Shown piece by piece: positions 1 through 5,696 of a DNA stretch of 7,285 nt (its first letter is position 1; the number at the start of each line of letters is the position of its first letter). The notes beneath the pieces are model-generated. The model searched no databases, had not been told where the DNA came from, and saw nothing but the letters and a program-made list of their open reading frames with translations. A program made the translations under genes and the position numbers. The stretch comes from CAZCAQ01 sp964540135 (GTDB lineage: Bacteria > Patescibacteriota > WWE3 > UBA101185 > UBA10185). The stretch is from positions 1 through 7,285 of the forward strand of contig CAZILK010000028.1 of assembly GCA_964540135.1 (NCBI GenBank), in the 5' to 3' direction.

Positions 1-26
1 ATTATTACATTCAGGCACCCCCAACC

Positions 27-62
27 GTTACGAACTCATCCCACTTCGCGAGCCAAAAATGA
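27..62 (+). repeat. Interspersed intergenic repeat, copy 1
   Basis: First of three same-orientation copies of a roughly 35-bp element. The shared core is ACTCATCCCAC, followed by a pyrimidine-TC, a GAG-like triplet and an A-rich ATGA end. This copy and copy 2 (1716-1750) align along their full length with one single-base indel. It lies just past the 3' end of the minus-strand gene that ends at 89. No strong hairpin is visible; only a short ACTC/GAG complementarity brackets the centre. Its function is unknown. Confidence 0.7.
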
Positions 63-88
63 CTGATCAACGAAATAGAATGACACTT

Positions 89-772
89 TTAGTTTATTAT
101 TCTTTGACTCAAACGTTGGAGATATGCTAAGTCTGCCTTAGTCCTAATATGTTTAACAGCTTCTACGTGCTTACCCATATTCGTAAATCTTAGATCAATT
201 AATGCGATATTACCACTTTCCGTTACTAACAAGTTCACTGAACGCCTTAACATGCCAAAGACTAGCTGTTTAATTCTCAAGTAATTTTCCTCATCATTAC
301 TGGAGCCATAAATGTCTAAATTACACCCCTTTTGCTCATAGCAATCTAAATTAGCTTTTAACAGACGCGTTAAAATATTAATTTGTTGTTCATTTAGATT
401 CTCCAGCCCATAATCCTTTAAGCGTTTGCCTTTAATTTCCTCTTGAATCCTACCACTTAAAGGAAATCCATCGTCTGCAGAGAAAATAAACCATTCTTCT
501 TGGGGCATTTGTAGCTCAGGAACTCTTTGGGAGATAAATTCTATAACATCACGTTCCGATTCACGCGCCCACTCAATTATGGAGCGGGCCTCTTGATACC
601 TTCTGTTGTAAAATTCCTTCTCCTCCTCATTTGAACCTCTCTCAAGTTGACTTTGTGAAACTTTTACAACCAGCTGTTTCCGACTAGAGCCCCCTTCAAC
701 CCTTGTTACTTCTGTATAATAACTAGCAGCAAGCGGAATAAGCTCGCCTGAAATAGGTGCACCTTTATGCAT
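89..772 (-). CDS. Degenerate protein-kinase-like fold protein (hypothetical)
   Basis: This 227-aa soluble protein has no signal peptide or membrane segment. I do not recognise a named family, but its elements run in the order of a small kinase or aminoglycoside-phosphotransferase fold. A beta3-like QLVVKVS strand has a lysine at 37. A charged helix at about 50-73 would be helix C. A hinge-like IKGKRLKDY segment lies at 113-121. A catalytic-loop-like NLDIYGSSN at 151-159 has Asp152. A NLLVTESGNIALIDLRF stretch at 180-196 has Asp193 where a DFG Asp would sit. There is no clear glycine-rich loop and no HxD histidine, so it may be an atypical kinase or a pseudokinase. The gene ends with TAA and diverges from the DUF218-like gene. 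The ATG at 772 has no Shine-Dalgarno; a TACAAT lies 4 nt upstream, so the mRNA may be nearly leaderless. The ORF is well supported; the fold is inference. Confidence 0.6.
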   Translation of the reverse strand: MHKGAPISGELIPLAASYYTEVTRVEGGSSRKQLVVKVSQSQLERGSNEEEKEFYNRRYQEARSIIEWARESERDVIEFISQRVPELQMPQEEWFIFSADDGFPLSGRIQEEIKGKRLKDYGLENLNEQQINILTRLLKANLDCYEQKGCNLDIYGSSNDEENYLRIKQLVFGMLRRSVNLLVTESGNIALIDLRFTNMGKHVEAVKHIRTKADLAYLQRLSQRIIN

Positions 773-992
773 TTTTATTGTACGGATTTATTTAAATTAA
801 TATATAAATATTACAATAAAAGTAAAATAGCACCATTATTTCTGTTTCGCATCTAGTGTTTCGGCTAACCTATCAAAAATTCCCTAACCCACCCCTCTAT
901 TCGTGTATTATGCATTAAGGGGAGCCATTAAAAATGTACAGTACTGATTAGTTTGAAGAAACTTATCCTATAGGATAAAATCACACGATATC
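773..992. promoter_or_regulatory. Divergent intergenic region between kinase-like and DUF218-like genes
   Basis: This 220-bp gap must carry promoters for two divergent genes. The left part (773-836) is extremely A/T-rich and has several possible -10 boxes for the minus gene, so no single one can be chosen. The middle (about 840-935) holds no gene-like frame. The right part carries a well-formed promoter for the plus gene, listed separately. Confidence 0.5.
953..981 (+). promoter_or_regulatory. Sigma70-type promoter of the DUF218-like gene with palindromic operator
   Basis: TTGAAG at 953-958 and TAAAAT at 976-981 are separated by 17 bp, an optimal spacing. The 16-bp perfect palindrome TTATCCTATAGGATAA (963-978) fills most of the spacer and overlaps the -10 box. 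That is a typical place for a repressor operator. The -10 ends 11 nt before the ATG at 993, giving a predicted leader of only about 5 nt with no room for a ribosome binding site. Confidence 0.6.
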
Positions 993-1670
993 ATGAATGA
1001 AACACCTCAAGATCATAAAATACGTGAAGTAAGTAGGGAGCCAGAAGTTCCGCCACTATCTGAACTAGCTAAACAGTTACTTACAGATTTATGTTTTAGA
1101 AAAAATGATCCTATTGAATCTTGCGATTTGCTCTTTATATATGGAACTAGAAAATATGTACACCGAGCCGTACCTGTGATTAGAGAATTTTTGGATGCAG
1201 GTGCGACAAGAAATGTAATTATCACAGGAGGAGCTACCCCTGAAAAACCAGTGCCAGAATCACAATTAATTCTAGATATGTTAAACCAAGGCAATTACCC
1301 ACAAATAGAATTCACTGTGGAAGGAAGTTCCACTAATACGCATGCAAATGTCGTTGAAGCATTAAAGTTGAAGGATTTTTCAAACGCATCAAGAATTGCT
1401 TTTGTATTTCAATCTTACGCAGCTGGTAGGGGATATTTAACTCTGAGAAAATTTTGCCCTAACACGCGTTTTATACAACTAGCGTACGATGTGGATTTCC
1501 AAGGATCAGAGGGAGTAGTAACAGCCTCTAACTGGGAGCTCACACAAGTTGGTCAAAAAAGAATATGGGGAGAGTTTGAAAGAATACGAACTTATGGAAG
1601 ACGCGGAGATTTGGCATTTCATGAGGTCCGAGATCCAATAGAAAGAATAGAAAAGCTAACTACTACATAA
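993..1670 (+). CDS. DUF218 / YdcF-SanA-ElyC-like protein, soluble form
   Basis: This 225-aa protein shows the DUF218 pattern. A hydrophobic strand CDLLFIYGT (44-52) is followed by a helix and then VIITGG (75-80), like the family's 'SGG' turn. Next come a conserved Glu at 89 and the EGSSTNTHANV block (110-120), matching the family's 'E..S.nT.eN' signature. SYAAGRGYLTLRK (141-153) sits where the family has its 'fHmpRa' segment. Family members are linked to envelope polymer or undecaprenyl-carrier metabolism (ElyC, SanA), and E. coli YdcF binds S-adenosylmethionine. The substrate here is unknown. SanA- and ElyC-type proteins have N-terminal membrane helices; this one has a charged N-terminus and none, so it is probably cytosolic. 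The ATG at 993 has no Shine-Dalgarno and sits just after a good promoter. The stop is TAA, and the next gene is convergent. Confidence 0.8.
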   Translation: MNETPQDHKIREVSREPEVPPLSELAKQLLTDLCFRKNDPIESCDLLFIYGTRKYVHRAVPVIREFLDAGATRNVIITGGATPEKPVPESQLILDMLNQGNYPQIEFTVEGSSTNTHANVVEALKLKDFSNASRIAFVFQSYAAGRGYLTLRKFCPNTRFIQLAYDVDFQGSEGVVTASNWELTQVGQKRIWGEFERIRTYGRRGDLAFHEVRDPIERIEKLTTT

Positions 1671-1703
1671 GTTCTACTTCAAAAAAACAAGTATGTTTAT
1701 GTA
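1664..1703 (+). terminator. Possible weak hairpin at the 3' end of the DUF218-like gene
   Basis: Two nested inverted repeats lie over and after the stop codon. The outer arms are TACATAA (1664-1670) and TTATGTA (1697-1703). The inner arms are TACTT (1675-1679) and AAGTA (1689-1693). The stems are A/T-rich and no clean T-tract follows, so terminator function is uncertain. Confidence 0.3.
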
Positions 1704-1715
1704 AATTACTGAAAT

Positions 1716-1750
1716 GTTCTAAACTCATCCCACCTCAAGAGTCAGAATGA
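1716..1750 (+). repeat. Interspersed intergenic repeat, copy 2
   Basis: Second copy of the element, starting GTTCTAAACTCATCCCAC. It lies in the convergent gap between the DUF218-like gene (ends 1670) and the M64 gene (ends 1790). The GTTCTA start matches copy 3; the 3' half, ending AATGA, matches copy 1. ACTC (1722-1725) and GAGT (1739-1742) are complementary across 13 nt, a short stem at best. Confidence 0.7.
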
Positions 1751-1789
1751 AGTACAATCCATCAAGTTGATAGGTTTCACAAGATGGTA

Positions 1790-3055
1790 CTAATTCTTGT
1801 TTATTGTGATCTCAGCTGTTCCAATGTTTTTAGCAATATCTGAGGCCTCAATCCTTATTGAGTTCAAACCTGCAACCAACTGGCTTACATTAATACTCAC
1901 AGCACACTGAGTGGATCTATCGCACTTCTTTAATATTTTTCCATTCACAATAATCTTTATAGTGATTACCCTTACATTATCAGATGTAGTTGACACAATC
2001 TTTACTCTCCCTGAAGTCGGTACACTTGTATTGTTTAGCGGTTGTTCAATCAAGACAACGGGCGGTTGAGTATCAGGAGCACTTTTTACTTTTACATCGC
2101 GGTCAACAGTACGGAAATTACCTGATGGATCAAGGGCAGATACCACAATTTTGTTTGTTCCTATCTTTGCTAAACTAGTGTCCCACAACATATTAAACGG
2201 TTCAGTTGTATCAGCACCTAGTTCCACACCACCGCCAAAAAAAACTACCGACTTTATATGTCCAGAATTATCATTTGCATCCACTTGGATATTTACGAGA
2301 CCTGTGACTGAGGCACCTCTTTTAGGAGACACGATGCTGACTGTAGGTTTAGTAGTTTCATACACTTTATCTACTACTAAACTAACTGGTGGAGATTCCC
2401 AGACATTGCCTGATGTATCGAACGCTTTTAACTGATAAATATGTGTGCCGTTAGTCTCTTCATCTAATGGCCAGTGGAAAGTCCCTCGTTTAACTCCAGA
2501 GTATTCAGTATGAACATGCACACCATCTCTCCAAAGTTGTATATAAGCAACACCATTGTTATCACTAACATTGTAGATGAAAGACATGATGTAAGATACT
2601 ACAGAACCGTTTTCGGGTCCGATGAGCTGCCCTACCGGCGCCACAGTATCAGAAAAAGATCCAGAGAATATATCTATATTGCTGTTCAACTGTTTTTGAC
2701 CCCAAGCATTAAAACTTACATGACTCATAGTGTCCATTATGCTTGTGATGCTAGAGCGATACCAGTTTGGCGCAGAACAGCCAGAAAAATAATCTTGTGA
2801 TCCTACTATACCAACCCAAGCCTCTGGAAACACAACCGCAGGATTGCCTTTATAGCAATTAGGATTCAAGGTATTATCCAGCTCCTGTTCACCAATGTCA
2901 TATACATACTCATCTCTCAAATTACCAAATAGGTGGCCAAATTCATGAACAAAAATCTTTGGAGTTGCTGCGTTACCGCTGATTCTAACACAACAATCAA
3001 TTAAAACTCCTTCAGATCCGACCATTGCGTTTGCTACATGCGATCTAGGATCCAT
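1790..3055 (-). CDS. C-terminal part of M64 metalloprotease: zinc site plus three Ig-like domains
   Basis: This 421-aa open piece carries the catalytic core. VHEFGHLFGNLRDEY (36-50; HEFGH at residues 364-368 of the full product) fits the M64 HExxH...DEY signature, with His and His as zinc ligands, Glu as the general base and Asp48 the likely third ligand. Cys21, Cys22, Cys67 and Cys93, with Cys residues before the ATG, suggest disulfides and an extracellular location. FSGCSAPNWYRSSITSIM (80-107 region) is the usual M64 tail. Three Ig-like beta-sandwiches follow at about 136-230, 234-324 and 328-421, each opening with a D/T-x-x-P-x-V-x-L/I-x-x-P pattern and the last two showing a SD-N or D-x-S-G-N turn. 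They probably serve as stalk or binding domains. The ATG at 3055 is only the first in-frame ATG after the TAG. It has no ribosome binding site and lies inside the domain, so independent translation is doubtful. Confidence 0.75.
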   Translation of the reverse strand: MDPRSHVANAMVGSEGVLIDCCVRISGNAATPKIFVHEFGHLFGNLRDEYVYDIGEQELDNTLNPNCYKGNPAVVFPEAWVGIVGSQDYFSGCSAPNWYRSSITSIMDTMSHVSFNAWGQKQLNSNIDIFSGSFSDTVAPVGQLIGPENGSVVSYIMSFIYNVSDNNGVAYIQLWRDGVHVHTEYSGVKRGTFHWPLDEETNGTHIYQLKAFDTSGNVWESPPVSLVVDKVYETTKPTVSIVSPKRGASVTGLVNIQVDANDNSGHIKSVVFFGGGVELGADTTEPFNMLWDTSLAKIGTNKIVVSALDPSGNFRTVDRDVKVKSAPDTQPPVVLIEQPLNNTSVPTSGRVKIVSTTSDNVRVITIKIIVNGKILKKCDRSTQCAVSINVSQLVAGLNSIRIEASDIAKNIGTAEITINKN

Positions 3056-3214
3056 GTAGCCGTTGTATATTACTGTTATCTTATCTGCTTCTACACCAGC
3101 ATTTGTTACTGCTTCTTTAATCTTCTCCGTGTTGCACCACAGTTCATAGCTATATAATGGTTCCGTGGTGGTACACCCAAGGTCTTCAAGATTATCGATA
3201 AAATGAAAGGAAAA

Positions 3215-4036
3215 CTAATGAGCACGTGTGTTAATAGGTTCATAAGTAAGCAATGTCGATACATAACTATTAACAACTTCATGGAAAGTGGCAAGCTCCT
3301 CTTGATTATAATCATCGCCAATAAACACAACATCTACAGTTTCTGTTGGAACCTCCTCATCGGTAGCACTGTTTCCCATTGAAGTGCTCTTTGTATTGGT
3401 TGCAGATTTTGATAATTTCAGTGTTTTAAATTTTGGTGTATTTTCAAGTATTTGAGAATTACTTAATGTTTGGCTAGCAACGATGTTACCATTTGTATCT
3501 ACTATTCGCACAGCCTTAGCAGCTGGATGCCAAATCATAGACTCTGCGAAAGAAATCTTTTTCATTAAAATTTCTTCGGGAACAACCGTATCTCCCACTT
3601 CTGATTCAGCAATTAGTTTATTAGGAATAATAAAAGAGTGTTTTTCCAAAACAGTGCTCTGTTCACTTAACAACTCAAGTTGATAAGTTTCTATGGTAGA
3701 TACTGTTTTTGACGCACGTCCATTCTTTATCTGAGTTTTACTGATTTTTAAAGGTAGGTTTGCATTCATATCAAAGTCGAGTGTTGTTACCAGCACACGC
3801 TCGCGCTTCGGAAGCTTATTTTGCCTAATTAGCACATCTCCAGCTTCCCAGGTTCCTATATTAGATCTTAGAGACTCTACTCCATGTACATTTTGATCTG
3901 GTGCGGAGACCAGCCATAATCCAACACCAACAAGAATAATTACTAGAATAAAAGGAATGATGTGCAGGCTATACAGCGTGTACGAGTTTCTCTTTTTATA
4001 CATATCTTGATAAATTATAATTGAACCGTTTAGCAA
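3215..4036 (-). CDS. N-terminal part of M64 metalloprotease: membrane anchor, beta domain, start of peptidase domain
   Basis: This 273-aa open piece ends at the TAG. The predicted start is TTG at 4036, supported by an AAGGA Shine-Dalgarno 8 nt upstream. The alternative ATG (codon 12, at 4003) has none. Basic KKR precedes a single hydrophobic helix at about 23-44 (IIPFILVIILVGVGLWLV), giving an inside-to-outside signal anchor. Residues about 60-180 form a beta-rich domain with WHPAAKAVRIVDTNGNIVAS near its end. A Ser/Thr-rich linker follows. From 234 onward, VDVVFIGDDYNQEELATFHE is the characteristic opening of M64 peptidases ('IGDGY...elekF'). The gene diverges from the Nudix gene across a 114-bp gap. 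Without readthrough this piece would be a membrane-bound protein lacking the zinc site. Confidence 0.7.
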   Translation of the reverse strand: MLNGSIIIYQDMYKKRNSYTLYSLHIIPFILVIILVGVGLWLVSAPDQNVHGVESLRSNIGTWEAGDVLIRQNKLPKRERVLVTTLDFDMNANLPLKISKTQIKNGRASKTVSTIETYQLELLSEQSTVLEKHSFIIPNKLIAESEVGDTVVPEEILMKKISFAESMIWHPAAKAVRIVDTNGNIVASQTLSNSQILENTPKFKTLKLSKSATNTKSTSMGNSATDEEVPTETVDVVFIGDDYNQEELATFHEVVNSYVSTLLTYEPINTRAH

Positions 4037-4150
4037 TACAATATCCTTTTAACCTTGGAGTTAAATATTTTGCTCAAAAAAGTACTGCACAGTTTAAACC
4101 TACCATTACACCAATATTAATCTTAAAATAGATATGTGTAAAAAGATGAG
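4037..4150. promoter_or_regulatory. Divergent promoter region between M64 and Nudix genes
   Basis: This 114-bp A/T-rich gap sits between divergent starts. On the minus strand an AAGGA ribosome binding site (about 4044-4049) precedes the TTG start at 4036. On the plus strand TAAAAT (4124-4129) is a possible -10 for the Nudix gene, but no convincing -35 is seen for either direction. Confidence 0.4.
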
Positions 4151-4558
4151 ATGAATAAGATTATCTTTGTTCAAAAAGTAATAGTACTTCACCCAGGTGA
4201 TAAGAATAAATTTCTCCTTCTTAAAAGACATGGTAAGGATACTTCAAGACCAGGAGATATCGACATCCCCGGGGGAAGAGCCCGGTTTAACGAAACACAT
4301 GAGCACGCCATTCTAAGAGAAGTTAGGGAAGAAACAGGACTTGAGATTGAAGATATAAAGCCCATCATTGTGAATTCACGCTTACAAACACAAGAAAACT
4401 TATACTTTCTATATATCGGTTACACCGCTATGGCTAAAACGGATACCGTCAGTTTAAACGCAGAAGAACACGAATCTTATTCATGGGAAGATGTAGAAAC
4501 GTTCGTCAAAGAAAATCCTCAACACATCCTAACAGAGCAGATCAAGAAGTTACTATAA
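4151..4558 (+). CDS. Nudix hydrolase
   Basis: This 135-aa protein has a complete Nudix box, GX5EX7REUXEEXGU, from Gly42 to Leu64: GRARFNE, seven residues, then REVREETGL. The REVREE glutamates would bind the metal that activates water for cleavage of a nucleoside diphosphate linked to another moiety. Before it, a beta strand VIVLHPG (10-16), LLLKR (22-26) and DIDIPGG (36-42) follow the usual fold, close to MutT or ADP-ribose pyrophosphatase-type members. The length is typical of single-domain Nudix enzymes. The substrate cannot be told from sequence; 8-oxo-dGTP cleaning, NDP-sugar turnover and cap-like removal are all possible. The ATG at 4151 is preceded by AAGATGAG, a poor ribosome binding site, and an ATG at 4146 is out of frame. 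It diverges from the M64 gene; a GNAT-like gene with its own promoter lies 92 nt downstream. Confidence 0.92.
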   Translation: MNKIIFVQKVIVLHPGDKNKFLLLKRHGKDTSRPGDIDIPGGRARFNETHEHAILREVREETGLEIEDIKPIIVNSRLQTQENLYFLYIGYTAMAKTDTVSLNAEEHESYSWEDVETFVKENPQHILTEQIKKLL

Positions 4559-4600
4559 AACATTCTTATAGGTCTTTAAACATAAATTTTCAATAGTTTA

Positions 4601-4643
4601 ACAAAGCTCTTTGTAGTACCTAGCAGAAAAACTGCTGTATAAT
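4601..4643 (+). promoter_or_regulatory. Promoter of the GNAT-like gene with two adjacent inverted repeats
   Basis: A perfect -10 TATAAT (4638-4643) ends 7 nt before the ATG at 4651, predicting a leaderless mRNA. Directly upstream are two perfect inverted repeats: ACAAAG-CT-CTTTGT (4601-4614) and AGCAG-AAAAA-CTGCT (4622-4636). The second touches the -10 box. The nearest -35-like hexamer, TTGTAG (4611-4616), is 21 bp away, longer than normal, so an activator or DNA-distorting regulator may be needed. Either repeat could instead help terminate Nudix transcripts. Confidence 0.5.
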
Positions 4644-4650
4644 TCAGACC

Positions 4651-5409
4651 ATGGTATTCGAGGCTAATAAAAATGAGAGGGCTAATAACTTAGATGATAT
4701 TCTCAAGCCTTTTGATCCGAATAACCAAGACGATGTAAACATACTTACACAAATGGAAAGCGATCCAGCTAAAATCTTTTGGTTTGAAAGTGTACGAAAT
4801 CATTCGTTTGACTTTAGACCGGCAGGAACACCTGAGTCAGATCGTTCTATTAAGTTTTTCCCAGACCCTCACGGAGACCGCGGAGGCCCATTTGGAGATC
4901 CCCCGTTTGTATACACGCCACCTACACACGATGAAATAATAGCTATGATGAATGGTGTTGATAGGAACGGGCAACCTCACAAGCTTATAGCAATTAGAGG
5001 TAACCCCACCATAGTAACTGAAGAGGAGGTACAACGTGTACAAGGCTATATTCGGATTTTCCCCGATATACCAAATAGAATTGATCAATTAGCAAAAATT
5101 GGAATAATTCCAGACAGAGATGCAAAAGTACATGTAATTGAATACGCTAAGCGACGCGATGCTGCAAGTGGACAGATGGGTATAGCGGTGAACAAAGCAG
5201 TTCAGGACTTTCAAAAAAACCATCCGCACGTGTTTCTTGTAGCTTATGTGATTGACAGAAGTGACGGCGATAGAAAGTACTTAGAAAACCAAGCATCAAT
5301 GGCAATCCTCTTAAAAACTGGGTTCGAAAGATCAACTGTAGGTGTCAGCTACGATGACATTGCTGAAAAACCTGATATTTTATTTTACTTGCATCCTAAA
5401 ACGGACTAG
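4651..5409 (+). CDS. GNAT-like N-acetyltransferase with unrecognised N-terminal region
   Basis: This is a 252-aa soluble protein. The C-terminal half fits the GNAT (acetyl-CoA-dependent acyltransferase) fold. VQGYIRIFPD (129-138) resembles strand beta3/4. HVIEYAKRRDAASGQMGIAV (161-180) resembles strand beta4 running into the pyrophosphate-binding loop; the Gly177-x-Ala179 part is present, but the usual first Arg/Gln of R/QxxGxG/A is Gly. VFLVAYVID (194-202) would be beta5. ENQASMAILLKTGFER (212-227) is the typical 'N..S..ly.k.GF' helix and turn. The first roughly 110 residues, with a Pro/Gly-rich FFPDPHGDRGGPFGDPPF segment (69-86), match nothing I know and may form the acceptor side. The acceptor is unknown. 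The ATG at 4651 lies 7 nt after TATAAT with no ribosome binding site. The stop is TAG, and repeat copy 3 lies about 100 nt downstream. Confidence 0.65.
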   Translation: MVFEANKNERANNLDDILKPFDPNNQDDVNILTQMESDPAKIFWFESVRNHSFDFRPAGTPESDRSIKFFPDPHGDRGGPFGDPPFVYTPPTHDEIIAMMNGVDRNGQPHKLIAIRGNPTIVTEEEVQRVQGYIRIFPDIPNRIDQLAKIGIIPDRDAKVHVIEYAKRRDAASGQMGIAVNKAVQDFQKNHPHVFLVAYVIDRSDGDRKYLENQASMAILLKTGFERSTVGVSYDDIAEKPDILFYLHPKTD

Positions 5410-5509
5410 CAAACACGGCACACTCTCAAGCGAAGGTTAATCGAGCATAGATTAAGATAATTTACTGCATCAACCACTGGAGAATGGGTCATCTGTATGA
5501 ACCAGCACT

Positions 5510-5545
5510 GTTCTAGACTCATACCACCTCGCTAGCTAGTCAGCG
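5510..5545 (+). repeat. Interspersed intergenic repeat, copy 3 (diverged)
   Basis: Third copy, GTTCTAGACTCATACCACCTC, in the same orientation as the others. The left 21 bases match copy 2 with two differences. The right half diverges and contains GCTAGCTAGTCAG instead of the GAGTCAG type. It lies about 100 nt after the GNAT-like stop and about 150 nt before the promoter of the next operon. Confidence 0.6.
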
Positions 5546-5662
5546 CAATTTAAATCGTGCCTGCACATCAGTTTACCCCTTATCCTCACAATGTTATTAA
5601 TAGGATCGTGGACAAGTGTGGAACTCGAACATAGCTAATAATAAGACCTTTCTCACCTCTGG

Positions 5663-5690
5663 TTGGATTCGTTCCCAAAAATGCTAAAAT
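5663..5690 (+). promoter_or_regulatory. Promoter of the small-protein / AbiEii-like operon
   Basis: TTGGAT (5663-5668) is 16 bp from an extended -10, TGC-TAAAAT (TG at 5682-5683, hexamer 5685-5690). The hexamer abuts an ATG at 5691, and a second in-frame ATG at 5697 begins 6 nt after it. Transcription normally starts about 7 nt after a -10, so the second ATG is the likely start of a leaderless mRNA. Confidence 0.65.
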
Positions 5691-5696
5691 ATGCGT

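Larger units (their letters stand above)
1790..4036 (-). pseudogene. M64-family (IgA peptidase type) surface metalloprotease gene interrupted by an in-frame TAG
   Basis: Read through the TAG, this is one 748-codon gene: a membrane anchor, an N-terminal beta-rich domain, an M64 peptidase domain and three Ig-like domains. The two open pieces (4036 to 3215, and 3055 down to 1790) are in the same frame, and the 53 codons between the TAG and the ATG at 3055 are also open. Those 53 codons encode expected M64 sequence, including IDNLEDLGC and an ITVIYNGYMDP stretch. The stop falls inside the peptidase domain, after EPINTRAH and before FSFHFID, so neither half alone could be an active protease. The only visible lesion is one codon: AAG (Lys) or CAG (Gln) to TAG would explain it. 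The gene also ends in TAG at 1790-1792, which argues against simple reassignment of that codon. It could be a recent nonsense mutation, programmed or suppressor-dependent readthrough, or a sequence error. Confidence 0.75.
5410..5690. other. 281-bp non-coding gap with a weak inverted repeat, repeat copy 3 and a promoter
   Basis: No gene-like frame is seen on either strand. From left to right it holds TTAATC (5437-5442) facing GATTAA (5450-5455), a weak hairpin after the GNAT-like gene; repeat copy 3 at about 5510-5545; and the promoter of the downstream operon at 5663-5690. TATCCT (5580-5585) and AGGAT (5603-5607) lie about 17 nt apart and resemble the two halves of the 963-978 palindrome, perhaps by chance. 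No tRNA-like cloverleaf was found. Confidence 0.5.

Noticed and set aside
2..127. Frame open from the left edge on the plus strand (possible 3' end of a gene), reading through repeat copy 1
   Set aside because: It overlaps the end of the well-supported minus-strand gene. The same frame in the other two repeat copies soon hits stops, so it is probably chance.
1013..1294. Minus-strand 93-codon frame inside the DUF218-like gene
   Set aside because: It is a shadow of a gene with recognised motifs; it has no promoter or family features.
1716..1740. Resemblance of the repeat start (GTTCTAAAC) to a tRNA T-loop
   Set aside because: No acceptor, anticodon or D stems can be formed around any copy, and the T-loop consensus does not fit exactly.
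1990..2800. Three plus-strand frames of 62-108 codons opposite the M64 Ig-like region
   Set aside because: They lie antisense to well-formed Ig-like domains, and their translations have no recognisable protein features.
3215..3217. Genome-wide reassignment of TAG to an amino acid
   Set aside because: TAG also ends the M64 gene itself (1790-1792), the GNAT-like gene (5407-5409) and the 100-aa gene (6958-6960) at sensible positions. TGA also serves as a stop at 5898-5900.
3106..3333. 75-codon minus-strand frame bridging the two M64 pieces, suggesting a frameshift
   Set aside because: It is in a different frame and its translation is not M64-like. The two M64 pieces are in the same frame and joined by 53 open codons with M64-like sequence, so the break is a nonsense codon and not a frameshift.
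4837..5335. Two minus-strand frames opposite the GNAT-like gene
   Set aside because: They are antisense shadows; the plus frame has a leaderless promoter and GNAT motifs.
5580..5607. TATCCT...AGGAT spaced halves resembling the 963-978 palindrome
   Set aside because: The halves are about 17 nt apart and not in promoter geometry like the first site; a chance match is likely in AT-rich DNA.
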